This document shows, one piece after another, positions 1-5,575 of a DNA stretch of 6,899 nt; within the stretch, counting starts at the first letter, position 1, and every line of letters begins with the position of its first letter. The notes beneath the pieces are model-generated. The model was not told the DNA's origin, made no database searches, and saw nothing but the letters and a program-made list of their open reading frames with translations. The stretch is taken from NCBI GenBank assembly GCA_934179885.1, contig CAKPQY010000039.1:1-6899 (forward strand). Reading direction: 5' to 3'. A program made the translations under genes and the position numbers. The stretch comes from an uncultured Clostridia bacterium (GTDB lineage: Bacteria; Bacillota; Clostridia; TANB77; CAG-508).

Positions 1-981
1 TGATTTAGCAGCTGCATCCATCCCTTCCCATGTGAAGTTTAATTTGTTTCTGTAATGGCATGAATAACTAAATAATTTATATACTATTGGGTCATATCCT
101 TTTTCTTTTATGTCTTTTACTAAATATACATTTCCTAAAGATTTTGACATTTTTCCGCCATTAATTAGTAAATATTCTCCATGCATCCAATAATTTGCTG
201 GTATTTTACCACATTTTCCTTTACTTTGTGCTATTTCATTTTCATGATGTGTTGGTATTAAGTCTATACCACCTGTATGTATGTCAAATTGGTCTCCTAA
301 ATATTTTTGTCCCATTGCTGAACATTCTATATGCCATCCTGGATAGCTTGGTCCCCAGGGGCTATCCCATTTCATTAAATGATTTTCTGGTGCTTTTATC
401 CAAAGTGCAAAATCTGCTGGATTTCTCTTTTCTGTATCTACTTCTACTCTTGCACCTGCTTTTTGATTTTCTACATCTAAATTTGATAATATTGGATATT
501 TGTCTAATTTTGATATGTCAAAATATATTGCTGTTGATGTTTCATATGCATATCCATTTTCTACTAATTTTTCAACATATTCTAGCATTTCTTTTATATG
601 TTCTGTTGCTTTACATATTATTTCAGGTGTTTCAATGTTTAAACTTGCTAAATCATCAAAAAACAATTTTGTATAATGTTCTGCAATTTGTAATGGTGTT
701 TTATGTTCTTCTCTTGCTGATTTTAGCATTTTGTCTTCGCCTTCATCACCGTCTGATACTAAATGTCCAACATCAGTTATATTCATTGCATGTTTTATTT
801 TGTACCCATTATAACGTAATACTCTTCTTAAAACATCTTGAAATATGTTTGTTCTCATATTTCCTATTGTGGCATCTTTATATACTGTTGGTCCACATGA
901 ATATATTCTTATTTCTTTAGAATTAATTGGTTCAAATTTTTCTTTTTTTCTTGTCAATGTGTTATAAAAATATATATCCAT
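1..981 (-). CDS. cysS: Cysteinyl-tRNA synthetase, N-terminal 327 residues (3' end beyond window)
   Basis: Cytoplasmic class I aminoacyl-tRNA synthetase that activates cysteine with ATP and loads it on tRNA-Cys. The reading frame is open from an ATG at 981 to the left edge with no stop, so the C-terminal part (helical and anticodon-binding region) is missing. Visible landmarks: CGPTVY at 29-34, the HIGH-equivalent TIGN at 38-41, WHIECSAMG at 217-224, THHENEIAQS at 244-253 and KMSKS at 277-281. C29, C220, H245 and E249 match the four zinc ligands of the family by position and spacing. The first His of HIGH is replaced by Thr. The start is supported by GGGGAGTG just upstream (985-992). The gene follows the PBP gene by 61 nt in the same direction. 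The spacer is too short for a T-box leader. Family assignment is very secure. Confidence 0.97.
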   Translation of the reverse strand, partial: MDIYFYNTLTRKKEKFEPINSKEIRIYSCGPTVYKDATIGNMRTNIFQDVLRRVLRYNGYKIKHAMNITDVGHLVSDGDEGEDKMLKSAREEHKTPLQIAEHYTKLFFDDLASLNIETPEIICKATEHIKEMLEYVEKLVENGYAYETSTAIYFDISKLDKYPILSNLDVENQKAGARVEVDTEKRNPADFALWIKAPENHLMKWDSPWGPSYPGWHIECSAMGQKYLGDQFDIHTGGIDLIPTHHENEIAQSKGKCGKIPANYWMHGEYLLINGGKMSKSLGNVYLVKDIKEKGYDPIVYKLFSYSCHYRNKLNFTWEGMDAAAKS

Positions 982-984
982 TTT

Positions 985-992
985 CACTCCCC
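985..992 (-). promoter_or_regulatory. Ribosome binding site of cysS
   Basis: On the minus strand this reads GGGGAGTG, with the GGAG core 6 nt before the ATG at 981. It fixes the cysS start and lies outside the neighbouring hairpin. Confidence 0.75.
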
Positions 993-1008
993 ATTTTATA
1001 TTTATTTT

Positions 1009-1050
1009 GAGACACTTGAGAAATTCTTAAGTGTCTCTATTTTTAATTTT
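1009..1050 (+). terminator. Intergenic hairpin with T-rich tail, better suited to + strand termination
   Basis: GAGACACTTGAGA (1009-1021) pairs with TCTTAAGTGTCTC (1025-1037) around a 3-nt loop. One pair (1018/1028) is G-U in the plus-strand RNA but becomes an A-C mismatch in the minus-strand RNA. The stem is followed on the plus strand by TATTTTTAATTTT (1038-1050), whereas the minus-strand side is AAAATAAATA with no U-tract. Geometry and pairing therefore both favour an intrinsic terminator reading rightward, against the flanking genes, although the T-run is also the coding end of the PBP gene. In the PBP-cysS mRNA the same element would be a slightly imperfect spacer hairpin. Function is inferred. 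Confidence 0.5.
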
Positions 1051-3604
1051 GTTTTTTATTTTCAACAGTTGTATTACTTGTAGTATTTGTTACTGTATTG
1101 TTTGCTGTTGTATTTGTTGTTGTATTCGTTGTATTATTTGTTACTGTATTTGTTGTCTCATTTGTAGTAGTATTTGTTATTGTATTATTTACTGGTTTTT
1201 CTTTGGGTTTTTTATGAACATCACATGTTTCTGTTATTTCTTCGTTTCCTGTTTTTGATGGTTCTAATGTTTTCCATAATCCCAATTTTTCTTTTGGCAA
1301 TTTTCCTCCATAAGACACTTCCTTTACACTATCTGCTGGACAATATTCATTAGCTACTTTTCCTGATACTTGACATATTTTTTGAGTTCCATGTCCTTCA
1401 CATTTACTTGGTAAGTTATCTGTTGTAAATGTCTCTGTATATGTATCTGTACATGTATTTGTTGCTATACATCCAGTTGCTTTACAAATTTTTGCTGTTG
1501 TTAATCCAGTTGTTGGTGTATTAAAGTTTTTATTTGGTAAATTCTTGTGTATGTCTTTCATAATTGATGCCCATAATTGTCCTGCTGGGTTTCTTCCATC
1601 AACGCTATAAACAGCTCCATTAGGATATGTTAATGTTTCAGGAATATCAAATCCCCACCAGCAAGCTGCTGTATAATATGGAGTCATACCACATAACCAT
1701 CTATCTTTATACTTATCTGTTGAACCTGTTTTTGCACAAGTTTGCATTCCTGATATTTTACAGAATGTTGCTGTTCCACCGCTAGTTGCTGGTTCTTGCA
1801 TAATTGACCTTGTTATATAAGCATTTTGTTCTGAAATTACTTTTGTTTTTTCTTGGCCTGCTGTTAGTACTGTGTTTCCGTTACTATCAACAACTTTTGT
1901 ATAAAATGTTGGTGTTGTATACACTCCATCATTTGCAATTGAAGCATATGCACCTGCCATTTCTAATGGATTAATTCCTTGACTTAATCCACCTATTGAT
2001 AAAGCTAAATTTAAATCTCCTTTATCATCTAATGTTGTTATTCCCATTTTCTTTAAATATTCAATTGATTTTTTAGGAGTTAATTCCGTCATAACTTTAA
2101 CCATTGGAATATTTTGAGAAACTTTTATACATTTTCTAATATTCATTGTTCCTTGATATTGTGTCGTCCAATCATTTGGTTGATATCCTCCACCAAAATC
2201 TGTTAATTTGTCATCATACATTGTAGCTGCTGTTATAATTTTTTCTTGTAATCCTGGAACAATGTCAGCTATTGGTTTCATGGCTGATCCTGTTTGTCTT
2301 ACTGCTTCAGTGGCTCTATTTAAACCTGTTGCTAAATTATTTTCTAATTCTCCACCAACTGCAACTACTTGAGTTGTTGCATTATCTATTATAACAATTG
2401 CTGCTTGTGTATGGTCATTTTTTAATGTTCCATCTTCATTCTTTTCTCTACCTGATATTTGGTATTTAGTTTTAGCAAATTCTTCTTCAACTCTTGCTTG
2501 AACTGATGTATCTTGTGTAGAATATATTGTTAAACCACTACCTTTTACATAATTTTCAGCAAATTCTTTTGTAACACCTTTTTCTTCCATTACTTGTTGT
2601 ATAACTTGCTCTATTGCTGCTGCTGTGTGATATGAATATTGGTATTCTCCACCTGTATTTCCTTTTTCAAATGTTAATCCTGCTTCTACTTTTGCAACTG
2701 CTGCATTATATTCTTCTTCATTTTCAATAAAACCTTGGTCTTTCATTTCGCTTAAAACTGTTAAAGTTCTATCTTTTATTAATTTTGCTACTTTTTCTTG
2801 ATCTAGATTTTCATTGTATGGACTATATGAATTTGGTTTATTATTAATTCCGGCTAAAAACGCACATTCTGCTAAATCTAAATCTTTTGCACTTTTGTTA
2901 AAATAATATATTGAGCCTAATTCCACTCCATGTAATTCAGGTCCTCCAACAAATATTATATTTAAATATAATTCTAATATTTGATTTTTTGAAATCATTC
3001 TTTCTATTTGAATAGCCTTTGCCCATTCTTTTACTTTTCTTTTTATACCAGCAATTCCGCTTCTGTCTTTATCATCAGTTATATTTTTAACTAATTGTTG
3101 TGTAATTGAACTTCCTCCATATGATGAATTACCTGTTACAACCCCTAATATAGCACCTGCTGTTCTCTTTATATCTACACCACTATGAGAATAAAATCTT
3201 TTATCCTCTATTGCAATATATGCTTTAGGTAAATAATCTGGCATTTCGCTTAAAGATATTGTTTTTCTTTTTTCGTCTGTACTTAAGTTTGCAATTTCAT
3301 TTCCATTTTTGTCCAAAACTACTGTATTTGAAGTTCCTACTGTAAGTTCGTCTTTTGTTATTTCGAACTCATCTCCAAATAATCCAAAAAACATTGCTGC
3401 TATTACTCCAGCTCCTATTACGCATAAAAGTAAAAATATGATTAATAATATTTTTAAAAACATTTTTAGTTTTGGATGACTTTTTTTCTTTTTGTTTGTC
3501 TTTTTTTCTTTTACATTTTTCTTAGTTGATACTTTTTTATTTTCTACATTATTTGTTTTTTTTGTTTTTGTTTTTTTTGAATGTTTATTACTACTATTTG
3601 GCAT
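1043..3604 (-). CDS. Class A penicillin-binding protein (GT51 glycosyltransferase + transpeptidase)
   Basis: Bifunctional peptidoglycan synthase of 853 residues that polymerises lipid II and cross-links stem peptides outside the membrane. In order: a very Lys/Asn/Thr-rich cytoplasmic tail (1-47); one membrane anchor at about 48-74; the GT51 domain with EDKRFYSHSGVD at 133-144 (E134 the expected catalytic Glu) and GGSSITQQLVKN at 163-174; a linker with a coiled, charged stretch at about 265-350; and the transpeptidase domain with SAMK at 440-443 (S440 the acyl-ester Ser), SQN at 496-498 and KTGS at 625-628. All catalytic motifs are intact. The C-terminus carries a Cys-rich segment (707-755) and an Asn/Thr repeat tail (806-848). 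Length is normal for Clostridia PBP1A-type enzymes. The start is fixed by AGGAGG 8 nt upstream. The name pbpA or ponA would depend on the species, so no symbol is given. Confidence 0.96.
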   Translation of the reverse strand: MPNSSNKHSKKTKTKKTNNVENKKVSTKKNVKEKKTNKKKKSHPKLKMFLKILLIIFLLLCVIGAGVIAAMFFGLFGDEFEITKDELTVGTSNTVVLDKNGNEIANLSTDEKRKTISLSEMPDYLPKAYIAIEDKRFYSHSGVDIKRTAGAILGVVTGNSSYGGSSITQQLVKNITDDKDRSGIAGIKRKVKEWAKAIQIERMISKNQILELYLNIIFVGGPELHGVELGSIYYFNKSAKDLDLAECAFLAGINNKPNSYSPYNENLDQEKVAKLIKDRTLTVLSEMKDQGFIENEEEYNAAVAKVEAGLTFEKGNTGGEYQYSYHTAAAIEQVIQQVMEEKGVTKEFAENYVKGSGLTIYSTQDTSVQARVEEEFAKTKYQISGREKNEDGTLKNDHTQAAIVIIDNATTQVVAVGGELENNLATGLNRATEAVRQTGSAMKPIADIVPGLQEKIITAATMYDDKLTDFGGGYQPNDWTTQYQGTMNIRKCIKVSQNIPMVKVMTELTPKKSIEYLKKMGITTLDDKGDLNLALSIGGLSQGINPLEMAGAYASIANDGVYTTPTFYTKVVDSNGNTVLTAGQEKTKVISEQNAYITRSIMQEPATSGGTATFCKISGMQTCAKTGSTDKYKDRWLCGMTPYYTAACWWGFDIPETLTYPNGAVYSVDGRNPAGQLWASIMKDIHKNLPNKNFNTPTTGLTTAKICKATGCIATNTCTDTYTETFTTDNLPSKCEGHGTQKICQVSGKVANEYCPADSVKEVSYGGKLPKEKLGLWKTLEPSKTGNEEITETCDVHKKPKEKPVNNTITNTTTNETTNTVTNNTTNTTTNTTANNTVTNTTSNTTVENKKQN
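1061..1189 (-). repeat. Degenerate Asn/Thr codon repeat at the PBP C-terminus
   Basis: Residues 806-848 of the PBP are almost only Asn and Thr with a few Val, Ile, Ala, Ser and Glu. They are encoded by degenerate tandem AAT/ACA-type codons, seen on the plus strand as recurring tgtatttgttg-like units. The pattern resembles an expanded short repeat that stays in frame. The segment lies after the catalytic domain, outside the membrane, and is probably disordered. Such polar tails occur in low-GC Bacillota class A PBPs. A role in the cell wall is inference. Confidence 0.8.
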
Positions 3605-3612
3605 TTTTTATA

Positions 3613-3618
3613 CCTCCT
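3613..3618 (-). promoter_or_regulatory. Ribosome binding site of the PBP gene
   Basis: A perfect AGGAGG on the minus strand, 8 nt before the ATG at 3604. It is the strongest Shine-Dalgarno sequence in the window and settles the PBP start. Confidence 0.9.
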
Positions 3619-3645
3619 TGCCAAGCTTTTGTATTTGATGTATCT

Positions 3646-3680
3646 ATTATATTATATTTTTAATAAAAATAAAAGACTTT
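3646..3680 (-). promoter_or_regulatory. Possible promoter for the PBP gene
   Basis: Two overlapping TATAAT hexamers sit on the minus strand at 3651-3656 and 3646-3651. That is about 40-50 nt upstream of the PBP start codon, in the 89-nt gap after the preceding gene. No good TTGACA is found at the right distance: the best is AAGTCT/AAAGTC around 3674-3680. In DNA this AT-rich, a -10 match alone is weak evidence. The gap and the strong ribosome site make a separate transcription unit plausible. Confidence 0.3.
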
Positions 3681-3693
3681 GACCAAATTTTTC

Positions 3694-4194
3694 TTACAAT
3701 TCTCCATTATTTAAAATAAGCTTTTTTATAATCACTTTATCAATTTTTATTTTATTTCTTGTTTCACTAATATTTTGTTTTTTATATAAATCTGACTCAT
3801 ATAAATCTTTTAAATAAAATTTATTGCTTAAAGCTTTATTATCCTTTTTATCATCTCTAAAATCTATTTCATAATCGTTTATATTTAATCCATTAAATCT
3901 TTTTTTATTGATTTTAATGTTACCTCTTACATTAACTATTATAGCTTCATCTTGTATGTTGTATTTATTAATTAGTTCTTTTGGAAAATCAATATTTAAA
4001 ATAATTTGTGATTTCATTAAGCTTTTCTTTTTATTATTTGTTATTGTTATTATTATTCCTTCATTTTCTTGTAATTGTTTTTCTAAATTTTTGAATTTTT
4101 CTATATGATTTGTTACTATATTTATTGTTTTATATTTTCTGGCTAAGGTTTTTATATTTTCAAATTCTATATCTGTTAAGTCATTTATCATCAT
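3694..4194 (-). CDS. Unrecognised protein, Rossmann-like alternating pattern (orphan 2)
   Basis: A soluble, basic protein of 166 residues with no signal peptide or membrane segment. I do not recognise the family. The centre shows an alternating strand/helix order: INIVTN (24-29), a charged helix (31-46), GIIITITNN (46-54), a short helix (55-62), IILNIDFP (64-71), a helix (72-80) and AIIVNVRG (84-91). This looks like half of a nucleotide-binding-type alpha/beta fold, but no clear glycine-rich loop is visible. The C-terminal third (105-166) is highly charged and may be disordered. The start overlaps the end of the upstream gene by 14 nt with no convincing Shine-Dalgarno, so translation is probably coupled. 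ATG codons at 4194 and 4191 are both possible. In this frame an in-frame TAG lies only seven codons upstream (4213-4215). It may be the C-terminal half of a split gene. Confidence 0.7.
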   Translation of the reverse strand: MMINDLTDIEFENIKTLARKYKTINIVTNHIEKFKNLEKQLQENEGIIITITNNKKKSLMKSQIILNIDFPKELINKYNIQDEAIIVNVRGNIKINKKRFNGLNINDYEIDFRDDKKDNKALSNKFYLKDLYESDLYKKQNISETRNKIKIDKVIIKKLILNNGEL

Positions 4195-4534
4195 TGATAT
4201 TCCGCACTTTTTCTAATTGTTTTTTATTTATTATGTATTCGGTTATGTCTGGCAATAAAATTTCAAATAGCCATTTTCCATCTTGAATTTCTAATCCATA
4301 TGAATTTAAGTAATTTATGTATTTTTGCTCTCTATACATGTTTTTACTTAGTACTACTTTTTTACTGGTTGAATATTTTCTTACTTTTTTATTAGTTTTT
4401 GTTGCTATTTTTTCTATTTGTTTTTCTTTGCTATTTTCATTAATTGGTAAAATTATTGTGTTTTCTTGAACTTTTATTAAATTCAATTTTCTTTCTAGCC
4501 AATTAGGCTTGTCATTTTTTTCTATATAAAACAT
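4181..4534 (-). CDS. Unrecognised small protein (orphan 1), possible N-terminal half of a split gene
   Basis: A basic soluble protein of 117 residues, family not recognised. It starts MFYIEKNDKPNW. It has a strand-like NTIILPI (25-31), a Lys-rich helix (36-52), a strand KVVLS (59-63) and a long segment ending in GKWLFEILLPDITEYI (86-101). I chose the ATG at 4534 because GAGGTG lies 6 nt upstream. A GTG at 4543 extends the frame by three codons but lies inside that ribosome site. The gene follows truB by 55 nt, and its stop overlaps the start of the next orphan gene by 14 nt in another frame. The two products together would make about 280 residues with a continuous alpha/beta pattern. That supports a shared function or an original single gene. 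Confidence 0.65.
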   Translation of the reverse strand: MFYIEKNDKPNWLERKLNLIKVQENTIILPINENSKEKQIEKIATKTNKKVRKYSTSKKVVLSKNMYREQKYINYLNSYGLEIQDGKWLFEILLPDITEYIINKKQLEKVRNINDDK

Positions 4535-4540
4535 ATTAAA

Positions 4541-4575
4541 CACCTCATATACTTTTTATTTAAGTATATGAGGTG
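4541..4575 (-). promoter_or_regulatory. 14-bp perfect hairpin carrying the orphan 1 ribosome site
   Basis: CACCTCATATACTT (4541-4554) and AAGTATATGAGGTG (4562-4575) form a perfect 14-bp inverted repeat with a 7-nt loop. In the minus-strand mRNA the 3' arm ends in GAGGTG, the likely Shine-Dalgarno of the next gene, paired with CACCTC of the 5' arm. The U-run after the stem is poor on the minus strand (TTTAATATGTTTT) and somewhat better on the plus strand (AATTTTTATTT). It could act as a weak terminator after truB, a translation-blocking hairpin, or both. Confidence 0.6.
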
Positions 4576-4589
4576 AATTTTTATTTATG

Positions 4590-5465
4590 TTATAAAACTA
4601 TATCTCTTTTTAATAATTGATTTTCAATAATTCCAATTCCCACAAATTCATTATTTTCGTTATATATTTTATATATATCGTCATCATATTTTTGTGTTAA
4701 TTTAACGCCATTTTCAAATAATTCTAATTTTCTATCATCTAATTTGATGCTATTTTTTTGATTAAATAAGTTTTCTATTGAAACAGTTTTACTATTTATA
4801 AATTCTTCATTATTAATATTTTTTTCTAGTTCTTCAATTGTAATACTATTTTCTATTTTGAAATCACCAACTTGAATTCTTTTCAGTTCCTTCATGTATC
4901 CAACTGTTTCAAATTTTGTTGCAATATCTTCACATAAACTTCTTATATATGTGCCTTTTCCGCAGAATACTTCAAATTCAATTTGTTTTTCTTCTACTGC
5001 GTAATTTATTAGATTTATATCGTAAATTTCTATTTGCCTTGGTTTTAGTTCTACTTCTTGCCCTTTTCGTGCATATTCATATAGTTTTTTGCCATTTACT
5101 TTTATTGCTGAATAAATTGGTGGTATTTGTTCTTGTTTTCCTATAAATGACTTTAATATATTTGTAATAGTGTCTTTATTTAATAATCCTCTACTAACAT
5201 CTTGTTCTTCTATTATTTTTCCTTCACTGTCCGCTGTATCTGTTTTTATGCCTAATTGAAGTTTTACTATATATTTTTTGTCATGGTTCATTAAATATTT
5301 AGAACATAACGTTCCTTTTCCTATTAATATTGGGAGTACTCCTTCTGCCATTGGGTCTAGTGTTCCTGTATGCCCTACTTTTTCATTAAATATCTTTTTT
5401 ATTTTATATACTATATCATGTGATGTACATCCTTTGGGTTTATTTATAATTATTATTCCGTCCAT
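4590..5465 (-). CDS. truB: tRNA pseudouridine-55 synthase TruB
   Basis: Isomerises U55 in the T-loop of elongator tRNAs to pseudouridine in the cytoplasm. The 291-residue length is typical of Bacillota TruB. Visible motifs: INKPKGCTSHD (7-17), GHTGTLDPMAEGVLP (31-45) with catalytic D37, KYIVKLQLGIKTDTADSEG (64-82), PPIYSAIKVNGKKLYEYAR (115-133) and CGKGTYIRSLCED (168-180). The last 60 or so residues fit the small TruB C-terminal PUA-like domain. The ATG at 5465 is preceded by GAGAGG at a 5-nt spacing. The gene lies 107 nt after nrnA, separated by a composite repeat. The order rbfA-nrnA-truB is conserved in Bacillota, where ribF often follows; here two orphan genes follow instead. Confidence 0.97.
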   Translation of the reverse strand: MDGIIIINKPKGCTSHDIVYKIKKIFNEKVGHTGTLDPMAEGVLPILIGKGTLCSKYLMNHDKKYIVKLQLGIKTDTADSEGKIIEEQDVSRGLLNKDTITNILKSFIGKQEQIPPIYSAIKVNGKKLYEYARKGQEVELKPRQIEIYDINLINYAVEEKQIEFEVFCGKGTYIRSLCEDIATKFETVGYMKELKRIQVGDFKIENSITIEELEKNINNEEFINSKTVSIENLFNQKNSIKLDDRKLELFENGVKLTQKYDDDIYKIYNENNEFVGIGIIENQLLKRDIVL

Positions 5466-5469
5466 AATT

Positions 5470-5492
5470 ACCTCTCATCTTCAATTAGAGGT
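5470..5492 (-). promoter_or_regulatory. truB ribosome site within a possible masking hairpin
   Basis: The truB Shine-Dalgarno GAGAGG (5471-5476) lies in AGAGGT (mRNA sense, 5470-5475). That hexamer is the exact complement of ACCTCT at 5487-5492 in the first full heptamer of the adjacent repeat. The six pairs would close an 11-nt loop and cover most of the ribosome site. The pairing is short, so regulation is inference. Confidence 0.4.
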
Positions 5493-5515
5493 TAGAAGTT
5501 GGAGGTTGGAGGTTA
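5488..5515. repeat. Heptamer tandem array, four units (copy B)
   Basis: On the plus strand the units are GAGGTTA, GAAGTTG, GAGGTTG and GAGGTTA, joined without gaps. Degenerate units flank them: TCAATTA (5481-5487) and GATATTA (5516-5522). The consensus is GARGTTR. Variation is purine for purine at positions 3 and 7. The array lies in the 5' leader of truB. Confidence 0.85.
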
Positions 5516-5528
5516 GATATTATGCATC

Positions 5529-5575
5529 TACTTCACAAACTTCTATTTCACTAACCTCTACTTCGCTTGTTTCTA
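5529..5575. repeat. 15-mer tandem array, three units, starting in the nrnA stop (copy B)
   Basis: The plus-strand units are TACTTCACAAACTTC (5529-5543), TATTTCACTAACCTC (5544-5558) and TACTTCGCTTGTTTC (5559-5573), followed by TA. The nrnA stop codon (5573-5575) spans the edge of the array. On the minus strand the unit is GARGTTRGTGAARTA-like, and its first seven bases equal the heptamer unit in opposite orientation. In the nrnA frame the array gives TAG at 5573-5575, 5558-5560, 5543-5545 and 5528-5530. Confidence 0.85.

Noticed and set aside
195..920. Long plus-strand open frame of 241 codons
   Set aside because: It is the antisense of cysS. The product is a Leu/Phe/His-rich string typical of the complement of A-rich coding DNA, with no motif.
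982..1042. T-box leader for cysS
   Set aside because: The spacer is only 61 nt with one simple hairpin, and no room for a specifier stem or antiterminator.
1031..1258. Cys-rich plus-strand open frame
   Set aside because: It is the antisense of the Asn/Thr repeat of the PBP. The Cys/Ile pattern is an artefact of the repeated codons.
4535..4543. GTG at 4543 as the start of the first orphan gene
   Set aside because: The GTG is part of the GAGGTG ribosome site and has no ribosome site of its own. The ATG at 4534 has ideal spacing.
5481..5575. CRISPR array
   Set aside because: The units are 7 and 15 bp, contiguous and without unique spacers of CRISPR length.
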